Below, one piece after another: positions 44,003-52,936 of a stretch of 64,000 bases of DNA. Origin of the DNA: WTAW01 sp964406575 (GTDB lineage Bacteria; Acidobacteriota; Aminicenantia; Aminicenantales; Aminicenantaceae); contig CAYOSH010000021.1 in NCBI GenBank assembly GCA_964406575.1, positions 5,118 through 69,117 of the forward strand. Direction: 5' to 3'. The number at the start of each line of letters is the position of its first letter. Position 1 is the first letter of the stretch. The notes below the pieces were generated by a model. That model worked only from the letters and a program-made list of their open reading frames with translations, searched no databases and was not told the origin of the DNA. A program made the position numbers and the translations under genes.

Positions 44003-45220
44003 TTACTTATCCGCAATTCTATATTCGAAAAACTGCATGCCGCGCATTCTGTCAAGCAGATAGATCTTATCCCCGTGGACAAAAATATCGTCCACAAAAT
44101 GCTTCACAGGAATAGCTCCCAGCAACATGCCTTCGGAATTATACACTTCGAGCTGGAACATATCCGTCTCCTTCACATCTGTGTTGCCACCTACAGAGAC
44201 ATTCATCGACCGGCCGCCTGTTGTGCTCATCGTAGCTCGGACGTTCGTCTGGACCCGCTCGTCCTCTTTGATCTGTCTATTGAACGTAACAACCCACACT
44301 CTGCCTTTGCTGTCTACGGCGATTCCACTGGAACATCTGTTCATTTCGGGAGGTTCGACTAAAACTCTCCCCCCGCTTCTCTGGATGCCCCCTTTGGCTT
44401 TCGGCGGGTCTGTACTGTAGTTCAGCTCTCTGTCAGACCGCCAGAGCAATTTCCCATCCGGAGCGTATTTATCGATCCTGTTCTGGTAATCAAAAGTCAC
44501 ATAGATATTATCGTCTCTATCCAGGATGAAGTGGAATTGGTTCCCCATCCTGTTCATCAAAAAATCTTTGAAATCATGCTGATCTCCGAATTCATTCTGG
44601 ATCTCTCCATCCATATTAAGCACTTTCAAGAACTTAGGGAGCGCCTTTTCATCCTCATCCATCATCCCCATACCAAGGCTGAACATGCCAGAGCCGCCCA
44701 TGAGCAATTGATTCTTTCCGAACACCCGGACGAGGCCGACGCTATCGTTGACCATTTTAATGGTCTTTTGCTCCTTTCCTTCAGGAGTCAGGACCTGAAT
44801 TCTCCGATTCACAGACTCGGAAATGTACAGCATCCCATTGGGATCGACATCGATGGATTGGGGATACTGAAACTCACCGGGCCCCTGCCCCTGATTTCCG
44901 ATCGTCGCAATGTAATTTCCATCCGTATCGAATTTCTGGATTCTGTGGTTTCCCGCGTCCAAGACATAGATATTTCCCTCGTCATCAAATGCCATCGCTG
45001 TAGGCATGTAGAAGAGAATATTGTCATCTGTGGATTCTATGTCCCCAATGGTCCTTACGAATTCCAGAGAAATCTTAGGTGCCTCTCCCCATTTTCCCTC
45101 TTTCCCATTGTGGACAAAACGCGCTCCGTCTATGGTTTTTTTCTCCTGTCCAAAAGAAAATGACAAAGAAAAAATCAAAAAGAAAACAACAGCTCCAATC
45201 ATCCTTGTTATTTTTACCAT
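44003..45220 (-). CDS. Secreted 6-bladed beta-propeller (NHL-repeat) protein
   Basis: 405 residues with a signal peptide (MIGAVVFFLIFSLSFSFGQ) and repeated NHL blades such as MAFDDEGNIYVLDAGNHRIQKFD, SIDVDPNGMLYISESVNRRIQV and FHFILDRDDNIYVTFDYQNRID. These repeats make a propeller that usually binds ligands or proteins outside the cytoplasm. The start is the ATG at 45220, with GGAGGAG immediately upstream, rather than 45244. Propellers of this sort are very common in Aminicenantes, often in groups, but only one is seen here. Ligand unknown. Confidence 0.8.
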   Translation of the reverse strand: MVKITRMIGAVVFFLIFSLSFSFGQEKKTIDGARFVHNGKEGKWGEAPKISLEFVRTIGDIESTDDNILFYMPTAMAFDDEGNIYVLDAGNHRIQKFDTDGNYIATIGNQGQGPGEFQYPQSIDVDPNGMLYISESVNRRIQVLTPEGKEQKTIKMVNDSVGLVRVFGKNQLLMGGSGMFSLGMGMMDEDEKALPKFLKVLNMDGEIQNEFGDQHDFKDFLMNRMGNQFHFILDRDDNIYVTFDYQNRIDKYAPDGKLLWRSDRELNYSTDPPKAKGGIQRSGGRVLVEPPEMNRCSSGIAVDSKGRVWVVTFNRQIKEDERVQTNVRATMSTTGGRSMNVSVGGNTDVKETDMFQLEVYNSEGMLLGAIPVKHFVDDIFVHGDKIYLLDRMRGMQFFEYRIADK

Positions 45221-45418
45221 TCCGACTCCTCCTCTCATATTCATAAACCTCGAATTTCGAAAAGTGTTGCACAGCTCAAAAATCTTCAGCGACGGTTCAA
45301 AAATCCAAGGAATACAGTCTTCCTATGCCATATTCCTTAAAAAAAGTGAAAAAAAAGGAAGGGTTTAAGGAGAATAAAGAGGTATGATCTTGTGCTTTTT
45401 TGCAAAGGTGAGAATGCT

Positions 45419-45784
45419 TTATAACTTCTTGGCGATCTCTGCGAGCAATTCGTCCTTGTCGTACGGCTTCGACATATAACTCCTCTTGTGTGAATAACTC
45501 AATTTGTCTTCATCCTCTTTCTTTAAAAGAGAGGTCATAAATATGATGGGAATATTCTTCGTAGTAGGCTCTTTCTCAATGGCTAGAGCCGTTTCTCCAC
45601 CGTCCATCTCCGGCATCATGATATCGAGGATGATGAGATGGGGCCGCCAATTCTTTGCGATTTCGATCGCATCTTTCCCATTCGTTGCCTGGGAAACAGC
45701 ATACCCTGAAGATACCAGCGTCTTGCTTAGCATTTTTAAAAAAACCTCATCGTCGTCAACGATCAATATCTTCTTCTCATCCAT
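45419..45784 (-). CDS. Single-domain response regulator (receiver only)
   Basis: 121 residues forming one receiver domain. The acidic pocket is ILIVDDDEVF, the phospho-Asp is in PHLIILDIMMPEMDG, and the Lys in MSKPYDKDELL is the conserved switch Lys. No output domain follows, so it acts by binding another protein, such as a motor or a histidine phosphotransfer partner. ATG at 45784 has AAGGAGTG upstream; the longer frame has no support. No sensor kinase is nearby. Confidence 0.9.
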   Translation of the reverse strand: MDEKKILIVDDDEVFLKMLSKTLVSSGYAVSQATNGKDAIEIAKNWRPHLIILDIMMPEMDGGETALAIEKEPTTKNIPIIFMTSLLKKEDEDKLSYSHKRSYMSKPYDKDELLAEIAKKL

Positions 45785-46027
45785 TAAACACTCCTTCGTA
45801 AACTCGAGTTTTTCAATAAATATATGGAACACTTAGAGATGCAGATGTATCTTCCATACATGAAATCCCAGTATAAGAGAAAAATGGATAAAAAAACAGA
45901 TTTACCCCAATATAAAATCGGTTTATAGACTTTATCTGCAACTCACCCTGACCACAAATTGAGTCGTTTGAACGGGAAAAAAATTGAAAATTTTCATCTA
46001 GGAAAAGATTGACTCTTCAAATTCTGA

Positions 46028-46186
46028 CGCCTATATAAAGTTCAGTTTGGTGTGATATTCAGCGGCGATAATCGGATGATGAAGGACAACGCGACCTTGA
46101 AGCAGTTGGAGAAATACCCGGTGATCATCCTATCCAATGCCCACCTTTTGACAAAAAGACAGGTGAACTGGATTTACAAAGCTTAA
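46028..46186 (+). pseudogene. Glycosidase-type gene remnant
   Basis: A short frame with no start reads VQFGVIFSGDNRMMKD and LEKYPVIILSNAHLLTKRQV before a TAA. The KYPVIILSNAHLLT part resembles the trimerisation region found after beta-galactosidase catalytic domains. It is a fragment, not a gene. Family identity is uncertain. Confidence 0.35.
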
Positions 46187-46190
46187 CTGA

Positions 46191-46520
46191 AAGATAGAGG
46201 GCAAAAGACTTGGATATAAAGATAAGGAGTTCTTGTCTGCATATTCTAAGGAGTGCGGCAGCCTCTACTGTCGCCATGCGTGTGGCCTGTGCGAGCCGCA
46301 CTGTCCTCATGAGGTGCCGGTCAACACCATCATGCGCTATGACCACTACTTTGTATCTCAAGGCCGAGAAAAGCTCGCAATGGCCAAATATGCGGCGCTG
46401 AGATCATCGAGAGCGGATAAATGCCAAAACTGCGCCGGATACTGCGAATCCGCCTGTCCTTATGGTGTACCAGTGCAGGCCCTCTTGGCCGCCGCGCACC
46501 AGACCCTTACTCTGGCATAA
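46191..46520 (+). pseudogene. Aldo/keto reductase C-terminal ferredoxin-domain remnant
   Basis: The frame runs from just after a TGA to a TAA at 46518-46520 and shows two cluster motifs, CGLCEPHCPHEVP and CQNCAGYCESACPYGVP, with TIMRYDHYF between. This is the C-terminal 4Fe-4S segment of a ferredoxin-type aldo/keto reductase; the barrel domain is gone. It lies next to the glycosidase remnant, so both are probably leftovers of one deleted region. Confidence 0.6.
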
Positions 46521-46752
46521 ATTCACGTTGGCCAATTGGAATTGTTTCCTCATCTCAGCCAATTGCTTGCTAGCTTGAATTTTTAAACCTCTTGTTTCCA
46601 ACACACACCACACGCCGAAAAACACCAGAAGAAATGTGCAGCAAATAATCCAATAATTTTTTCGAATTTGCTTATAAGTATCTTCCCCTATATTTGTAAT
46701 TTTTGCCAACAAGATTGTCACAGCTACATGTTTGATGCTGACCCACCTCCGA

Positions 46753-49095
46753 TTATTGTCCTAATCCCGCCAGACTCTCCCTCGCATCTTCAACCTCAGG
46801 TATCCACGCATCAACATCCTTCCAGAGGGCGAGGAAAATCTGGTAATATTCCATAGCTTTGGTTCTTTTGCCAACTTTCTCATAGATCCTACTCAGTTGA
46901 TAGTGAGAAAGAATCCAAGGTATCAATGACTCATAATTGATCCATTTCGCAGCGATCACATCTTCGTACATTTCAGCAGCCTCATCCCACCGCTCCAATC
47001 TTTGGTATACTTCTGCTAAACATTTACTAAGAAAAGGATTCTTGCCATGTTGAATAGCCAAGATGGGTTTAAGGGTTTCCAGAGCTCTCTCGTATTCACC
47101 CTTTTGAGTTTCTAAAGCAGCCCCTAAAATTATAGGACGCTGTAGGTGATCGATATTTTCAAGATCAGATTTTTCTATCCAAAGGATCAATTCGAAGCGC
47201 TTCCTGGTATTTGATAATTGCCATGGCAGTATCTCCCATGGCTCTATACATATTTCCCAAGTTATAAAGCACAGTATTGTCATCAGGATATCGCTCTAAG
47301 TGCAGATTATAAAAACGGATAGCATCTTCTTGACGACCCAAACTGCCATAATATAGCGCCTGGATGATATACTCTTCGTATGCTCCAACACGGCCCAATC
47401 GTGAAAGCGCCTCTTCGTAGTTTTGTTTAGCGATTTCTAGTTTGTGATAAATGTAAGAAGAATAAGCATTTCCTAGCGCTGCATAAGCCATCGCGAAGTC
47501 CTTATCTATTTTCACTGCTTCTTGGTAGTGTTGCACAGCTTCCTCATATCTCCCTTGGTTCCAAGCTTTCTGCCCCTCAGAGTATCGTTTGAGAGCCTCT
47601 AGAGATCCTGTGGTAACTGCGGCAAGTGACTTTCTTTCTGACTGTAAAGCTTTGAGAGATTCTCCCAAATCCTCACGGAGACGTTGGATAATTGAATCGA
47701 GACTGTCGATCAATTTACCATCTTTAGGAGAACGCTCTGCAAAACTAGCTACTGTGTCACCTGAAACAGGCTCGACAACATTTAGAGTTAAAAGATAATC
47801 GTTCCCAACCACACTGAGCGCTGGAACAAGAAGTCCTTTGATTTGAGCGCGCTGGCAGATCTCACGCCCTATTGGTCCATCTATCTAAGAATCTTTTGGC
47901 TTCTGCATCAGCTCCAACGTGCTTTCAATCCGTGAGTTAGAGACTACGTTAACATAGTGCGATTCCTGGAGACCCACTCTTAGAGCTAATGAGAGTGCGC
48001 GTCCTAAATCGGCTTCGTCATCTGGATGTTGAAAATCGGCAATGAGAATCCAATCCCTCTCGCCGAAACCCAAGAGAGGTGAAGGACGCATCATCCAGAT
48101 GGCTAGCGTAGCTAGAATTAATATCGTTGTGATTGAGGCGATGACTCTGATAGGTGATGATAAAAAACTCTTAATAAAAGTCTTTTGTACACGTTCTGCA
48201 AAAAAGGACTCTTTTGTGGGGACGACTACCTTTTTCTGACGATCGTCTCTAATAAAATCTGATGAGGTTTCTACTGCCAAATCAGAGAGTGAGTCTATTG
48301 TGAATGAAATATCCCGGGCTGATTGAAAGCGCTGCTCTGGACGTTTCTCGAGACACCGACGGACAATTCTCTCCAAGGAAGGAGAAACAGTCAGGTTCAT
48401 CTTTGAGAACTCTATGGGATCTTCTTTAAGAATGGCGCTTATAGTATCAGCAGGGGATTCACCATGAAAAGCTCTTTGACCTGTGAGCATTTCGTAAAAA
48501 ATTGTACCGAAGGAAAATATATCCGACCTATGGTCTATATCCAGACCGCGGACCTGCTCAGAGGACATATAACCGACCGTGCCCATGATCATTCCTGGTT
48601 CCGTGGTTTCGGTCATTGTCACTTCTGCAAAACTTCCCGGTTTTTGCAGAGTCTCACGCTTGGCTAGTCCAAAATCAAGGATCTTGACTCGTCCTTCTTT
48701 TGTGATAAAGATATTCTCTGGTTTTAGATCTCGATGGATTATCCCCTGTTCATGCGCCGCTGCCATGCTGCTATGGCCTTAGCTTCACGCTTGAAACGTT
48801 CCCGTCGATCAGGGTCGGCAGCCATTTCAAATGGCAATACCTTAATTGCCACTTTGCGGGCAAGTTTAGTATCCTCAGCAACATAGACCTTCCCCATTCC
48901 TCCTTTGCCCAATTCTTCAATGATCTGATAGCGTCCTGCGAATGTCGATCCTGAGGTGAGTTCTTCTTTGGGCGCTTCTATAGTCTGAGTGGGAAGTGGC
49001 CTCTTCTCGGATTCACTTATCTGAGTACCATATTTTGTACAGAAAACAGAATCGTCCGGATTCTCTTCTTTGCATTTAGGGCACTGAGATATCAT
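46753..49095 (-). pseudogene. Decayed Ser/Thr protein kinase-TPR gene
   Basis: An ancestral protein can be pieced together: zinc ribbon MISQCPKCKEENPDDSVFC, glycine loop LGKGGMGKVYVAEDTKL and AIKVLP, then HRDLKPENIF, DFGLAKRE, GTVGYMSSEQVRG, a membrane helix, an adenylate-cyclase-type domain, and TPRs. Near 48,770 the coding changes frame and about 70-80 residues (the alpha-C to hinge part of the kinase lobe) are missing. An in-frame TAG lies at 47885-47887 and another frame change is near 47.2 kb. Hence at least three lesions. Zn-ribbon kinases with TPR tails are common in this lineage. The product cannot be an active kinase. Confidence 0.85.
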
Positions 49096-49148
49096 CGTCC
49101 CCTTCGTTGCTAAGATAAGGATATAGATTTGTGAGGGAAGAGTCAACT
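49071..49148. repeat. Direct repeat A (kinase leader)
   Basis: Kinase leader and start region, repeated in the same orientation at 50489-50565. The shared block includes CCCCTTCGTTGCT and GAAGAGTCAACT. The two flank the methyltransferase gene. Confidence 0.7.
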
Positions 49149-49309
49149 GGCTCTATATGCTTGTGAAGTTCACTAGACTAGCGTGCGGATTGTCCTAGCC
49201 TAGTTGAGTCTATGGGGGCAACAGATCTTGGTCAGGATTAGTGATTTAATTTTTAAGTGCTTTCATACCAATCAGCTAGAAGCGTTTGAATGACTCATGT
49301 CCCACTGGT

Positions 49310-49471
49310 TTACCGGTCAACGGCTTCTTTCTTCTGTTCTTCTGAGGATTGAATGTACCTTTATGTCTTGTTCACTTTGCTATGTCCAAGCAGTACTTGA
49401 ATATTCGTCGGAGGGACCGTTGCCTCGGATAATCTTGAAGCGTGGGTATGGTATAAATCCGTCAATTGAAG
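49310..49471 (-). pseudogene. Tyrosine recombinase (integrase) C-terminal remnant
   Basis: Translating the minus strand from 49471 gives LTDLYHTHASRLSEATVPP followed by NIQVLLGHSKVNKT, a TAA (49361-49363), and then RYIQSSEEQKKEAVDR to a second TAA in the same frame. The DLxHTHAS and LLGHS motifs are those of phage-type integrases (HxxR and GH(S/A) boxes), although the expected Arg of DLRHTHA is Tyr. It overlaps the end of the methyltransferase gene. The frame is broken, so it is inactive. Confidence 0.7.
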
Positions 49472-50352
49472 TCTGGAATTTCACAATTTGAGGGATTTTT
49501 TCTAGCGACAATCCATATTGTTTCATAAAAATTTCGACCAGATATAATATAGATCAACCGACATAAATAGTAAAAAATGAGGTGCTTCCATTTCTGGATG
49601 CCACGATGAACAGAAAAGGGATCAAGAGAAACCTCTAAAATTTCCATTTTAAGTGATTTTAGAAGATGGGAAAGTACTTTTGAAGTAAAATGTGATAAGT
49701 GAATCTCTCTCTGGCTATTCTTTAAATCTATTCGCATAAGGCCAATTTTACCGTATTTATTTCCTTTATAAAAAACTTTTGCATATACTTTTTTTAAAAC
49801 AGTTTTAATGTTTTCAATATCATTGGGAACGGCAATAAAAATGTGCCCATTTGGTTTTAAATAATGTAAACAAGATTCAATAAATTGTCTCGGAAACGGG
49901 ACATGTTCTAAAACGTGAATAAGCGAAATGACATCAAACTTCCTATCGATAAAAATATTTTCAATACTCCCTTCTAGGATTTCAAGGCCATATTTTTCTC
50001 GAGATATTTTTATCGCATCTTTAGAAATTTCTGTTCCTAGAACATCAAATGCCCTTCTCGCATGTACTAGGAATTGACCTATTCCAGTTCCTACATCCAA
50101 GAGATCTCCCGAAGAAACATATTTTTGAATGAGTTTGAGGCGTCGTTCCCATAGTTTGTCTCTTTCTCCTTCTTGTGATAGCCAAAGAACATATTGCTGC
50201 TCACTGGCGTAATAATCAGCTATTTCTTTTAGAGAAGGTCTAGGATTATCAAAAATGAGTCCACATGAGCTGCATTGGAAGAAATTGTTTTGTTGGCAAA
50301 CTGATGTAATATTGTCGCTATCACAAAGGATGCAAGTGTATAAGTCTTCCAT
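49462..50352 (-). CDS. Class I SAM-dependent methyltransferase with N-terminal zinc ribbon
   Basis: 296 residues, AT-rich compared with its neighbours, which suggests transfer. The start CILCDSDNITSVCQQNNFFQCSSCG-like Cys spacing (CILC...CSSC, ~8-31) is a zinc ribbon seen in methyltransferases of glycan clusters. LLDVGTGIGQFLVHARR is the SAM motif I, and VISLIHVLEHVPFPRQFI with LKPNGHIFIAVPN are downstream motifs of the Methyltransf_12/23-type. It is intact while the surroundings are decayed. The direct repeats on both sides suggest an inserted or duplicated segment. The substrate is unknown, perhaps a polysaccharide sugar. Confidence 0.8.
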   Translation of the reverse strand: MEDLYTCILCDSDNITSVCQQNNFFQCSSCGLIFDNPRPSLKEIADYYASEQQYVLWLSQEGERDKLWERRLKLIQKYVSSGDLLDVGTGIGQFLVHARRAFDVLGTEISKDAIKISREKYGLEILEGSIENIFIDRKFDVISLIHVLEHVPFPRQFIESCLHYLKPNGHIFIAVPNDIENIKTVLKKVYAKVFYKGNKYGKIGLMRIDLKNSQREIHLSHFTSKVLSHLLKSLKMEILEVSLDPFSVHRGIQKWKHLIFYYLCRLIYIISGRNFYETIWIVARKNPSNCEIPDFN

Positions 50353-50680
50353 GTTAAATCATCCTGTTAAGTTTAAAAATTCGTTTTGAATGAAGTTCAT
50401 GATTTTAGATCTTTCTTAAATTCTTTTTTAAAGTTGAGAAAGATTTCTTCCCCTCTGAATTTCTTTGATTGTCCGATACCTTGTGAATTGCATTTAGGAC
50501 ATCAATTATCATCCTCCCCTTCGTTGCTGAGAACAGGATATGGATTTGTGGGAGAAGAGTCAACTATAAATAGATTTGCCCATTAAATCTGTGTGGTCAA
50601 TATGTGGACAAATTGTGTTAAAAAGACTCAGCTAAATTAACTCATGCTAAATCAAAATCATGGCCTTACTGGGTAACAGA
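50353..50680. other. Non-coding stretch with duplicated kinase leader
   Basis: The region between the methyltransferase start and the tRNA has no gene I can support. It holds direct repeat B (50489-50565). From the minus strand this repeat leads into a CPKC-type zinc-ribbon start out of frame, a truncated copy of the kinase 5' end. Confidence 0.5.
50489..50565. repeat. Direct repeat B (kinase leader copy)
   Basis: Same-orientation, imperfect copy of 49071-49148, sharing CCCCTTCGTTGCT and GAAGAGTCAACT with about 80 percent similar bases by eye. It differs from A by a one-base shift relative to the CPKC codons. Confidence 0.7.
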
Positions 50681-50756
50681 TGGTGGAGCTGATGGGATTT
50701 GAACCCACGACCTCTTGACTGCCAGTCAAGCGTTCTCCCAATTGAACTACAGCCCC
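50681..50756 (-). tRNA. tRNA-Ala (anticodon GGC)
   Basis: The minus strand folds as a tRNA: acceptor GGGGCTG pairs with CAGCTCC, discriminator A and encoded CCA at the 3' end (50681). The anticodon stem CTTGA/TCAAG has loop CTGGCAG, with anticodon GGC, and the T arm contains GTGGGTTCAAATCCCAT. The 3' end faces the decayed island. Confidence 0.93.
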
Positions 50757-50800
50757 ACCGAGGGAGTAACATATTACAAGAAGTTAGGTTTTCAGTCAAC

Positions 50801-50835
50801 CCGTTCCATCCGAAAACGGTCCCTTTGGGGAACGG
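50801..50835. repeat. REP-like inverted repeat near tRNA-Ala
   Basis: CCGTTCC (50801-50807) and GGAACGG (50829-50835) form an inverted pair across about 21 bases including GGTCCCTTTGG. Sequence resembles the hairpin at 43859-43877. Confidence 0.4.
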
Positions 50836-50974
50836 CCCATACCTTTTGACGGTGGAATGGCACAGATTGGTGAATAATTATGGGTCAAAGCGCGTATTCA
50901 GAGATGGAAGCTTCGCCCGTTCCGGAATTGTTTCCTGATATGAGAAATAATTCCGACAAAACCGAAGAGTTTTG

Positions 50975-51003
50975 TTAACAATTCTCACAAATCGTGTTAA
51001 AAT
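50975..51003 (+). promoter_or_regulatory. Candidate promoter of the ftsH operon
   Basis: TTAACA (50975-50980) and TAAAAT (50998-51003) are separated by exactly 17 bases. The start ATG of ftsH is at 51021, so the leader would be short; TGAGGA follows at about 51007-51012. The -35 lies in a palindrome TTGTTAACAA. Confidence 0.45.
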
Positions 51004-51020
51004 GATTGAGGAAAAGTACT

Positions 51021-52934
51021 ATGGACAAACCAAGACGGAAGGGACCAGTTAAAACATATAAAAATCTGCTCTTCTGGGTAGCTGCAGGCATCATCATCAT
51101 CGTGCTCTGGAGCCTGTTTCAGAATCCAGCTGCGGCAATTAAAGACGTCAATTTCAGTGAATTTATGGACCAAGTCGAAACCGACCAGGTCTCAGAAGTT
51201 ACCATCAGCGGAAACCAGATCAAAGGAAAATATGTGGACAATTCCCAGTTCAAGTCAGTATCCCCCACCCAGTTCGACGACTTCGTGAAGATTCTCCGGG
51301 AACACAAAGTGAGCATCGTCGTCAAAGACACATCCCGCAGCCCTTGGTTCTCTTACCTGTTCACCTGGTTCCCGATCATCCTCCTCATTCTGTTCTGGGT
51401 ATTTTTCATGCGCCAGATGCAGGCAGGAGGAAACAAGGCCCTCTCATTCGGAAAAAGCCGCGCTAAACTTTTCTCAGGTGTCCAGAAAAAGGTGACGTTC
51501 CAGGATGTGGCCGGAGTGAAGGAAGCCAAAGAAGAGCTTCAAGAGATCATCGAATTCTTGAAAGACCCAAAAAGATTCCAGAAGCTAGGAGGCCGCATCC
51601 CTAAAGGCGTTCTTCTAGTGGGAGCTCCAGGCACGGGCAAAACGCTTCTAGCGAGAGCTGTGGCTGGAGAGGCCGGTGTGCCCTTCTTCTCCATCAGTGG
51701 GTCTGACTTTGTCGAGATGTTTGTCGGAGTCGGAGCCTCCAGAGTCAGAGACCTTTTTGACCAAGGGAAAAAGCAGGCTCCCTGCCTGATATTCATTGAT
51801 GAGATAGACGCCGTTGGCCGGCAGAGAGGCGCCGGACTCGGCGGCGGACACGACGAGCGGGAACAGACCCTCAACCAACTCCTTGTGGAAATGGACGGAT
51901 TTGACTCCAACGAAGGCGTAATCCTAATCGCTGCCACAAACAGGCCGGATATTTTAGATTCAGCGCTGCTACGACCCGGACGATTCGACAGGCAAATCGT
52001 GGTCAACATGCCCGATGTCAAAGGCCGGGAAGAAATTCTCAAGGTCCATGTAAGGAAAATCCCGTTGGCAAAGGATGTGGATCTCAGCGTTCTCGCCCGA
52101 TCAACCCCTGGATTTTCTGGGGCTGACCTGGCTAACCTCGTGAATGAAGCGGCACTTCTCGGAGCCAGAAACAACCAGGAAAGCGTAATGATGCCGGACC
52201 TGGAAAGCGCCAAGGACAAAGTCCTCATGGGCGTTGAACGTAAGAGCATGATCATCAGCGACGAGGAGAAAAAGAGCACCGCCTACCATGAAGCCGGACA
52301 TGCCCTTTTAACGGCCTTGATTGCTGAAGCGGACCCCATTCACAAAGTCACCATCATCCCGCGGGGCATGGCACTGGGTGTGACCCAACAGCTTCCGCTC
52401 GATGACCGTTACACCTATTCGAAGGCATACCTCGAAGCACAACTGTCTGTGCTCATGGCCGGACGCGTGGCAGAGAATATGTTCCTCAATAAATCGACCA
52501 CAGGCGCAGCCAACGATTTCGAAAAGGCAACAGAAATCGCCCGAAAGATGGTCTGCCAGTACGGGATGTCTGACCTGGGACCACTGACATTCGGTGAGCG
52601 GGATGACCTGATCTTTTTGGGTAAAGACCTGACCATGCACAAGAATTTCAGTGAAAAAACATCAGAACACATCGACGAAGAAGTCAAAAAAATCATTACC
52701 AGAAATTTCGACCGAGCCAAGGACCTTATAGAGAAGAACAAGAACAAATTGGTCAAGATTGCTGAGGCTCTGCTCGAAAAAGAGGTTTTGAACTCGGACG
52801 AGATCGAACTCATCGTCTTTGGGAAAAAACAAAAAACGAAAACCTCCGAGAGAAAAGAAACTAAACCCAAGGATACCAAGAAGGTCTCCAAAAAAACGAA
52901 AGCCCCAACTAAGGTGGAACCGGTTCAAGCATAA
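51021..52934 (+). CDS. ftsH: ATP-dependent zinc metalloprotease FtsH
   Basis: An inner-membrane AAA+ protease degrading misfolded and regulatory membrane proteins. Two membrane helices (~16-35 and ~108-130) flank a periplasmic domain. Walker A is GAPGTGKT (201-208), Walker B LIFIDEIDAVG, the SRH is AATNRPDILDSALLRPGRFDR, and the zinc site HEAGH begins at residue 423. The C-terminal tail is Lys-rich, unusually long and unconserved. ATG at 51021 follows TGAGGA; the TTG at 51006 is less likely. folP starts two bases after the stop. Confidence 0.96.
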   Translation: MDKPRRKGPVKTYKNLLFWVAAGIIIIVLWSLFQNPAAAIKDVNFSEFMDQVETDQVSEVTISGNQIKGKYVDNSQFKSVSPTQFDDFVKILREHKVSIVVKDTSRSPWFSYLFTWFPIILLILFWVFFMRQMQAGGNKALSFGKSRAKLFSGVQKKVTFQDVAGVKEAKEELQEIIEFLKDPKRFQKLGGRIPKGVLLVGAPGTGKTLLARAVAGEAGVPFFSISGSDFVEMFVGVGASRVRDLFDQGKKQAPCLIFIDEIDAVGRQRGAGLGGGHDEREQTLNQLLVEMDGFDSNEGVILIAATNRPDILDSALLRPGRFDRQIVVNMPDVKGREEILKVHVRKIPLAKDVDLSVLARSTPGFSGADLANLVNEAALLGARNNQESVMMPDLESAKDKVLMGVERKSMIISDEEKKSTAYHEAGHALLTALIAEADPIHKVTIIPRGMALGVTQQLPLDDRYTYSKAYLEAQLSVLMAGRVAENMFLNKSTTGAANDFEKATEIARKMVCQYGMSDLGPLTFGERDDLIFLGKDLTMHKNFSEKTSEHIDEEVKKIITRNFDRAKDLIEKNKNKLVKIAEALLEKEVLNSDEIELIVFGKKQKTKTSERKETKPKDTKKVSKKTKAPTKVEPVQA

Positions 52935-52936
52935 AA

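Noticed and set aside
46404..46721. Minus-strand frame with one hydrophobic stretch (CCTFLLVFFGVWCVL)
   Set aside because: Its second half is antisense to the aldo/keto reductase remnant and I see no ribosome site; a truncated membrane protein is possible but not supportable.
49297..49491. Plus-strand frame of 64 codons in the tRNA-side gap
   Set aside because: It is antisense to the integrase remnant, which has the recognisable motifs.
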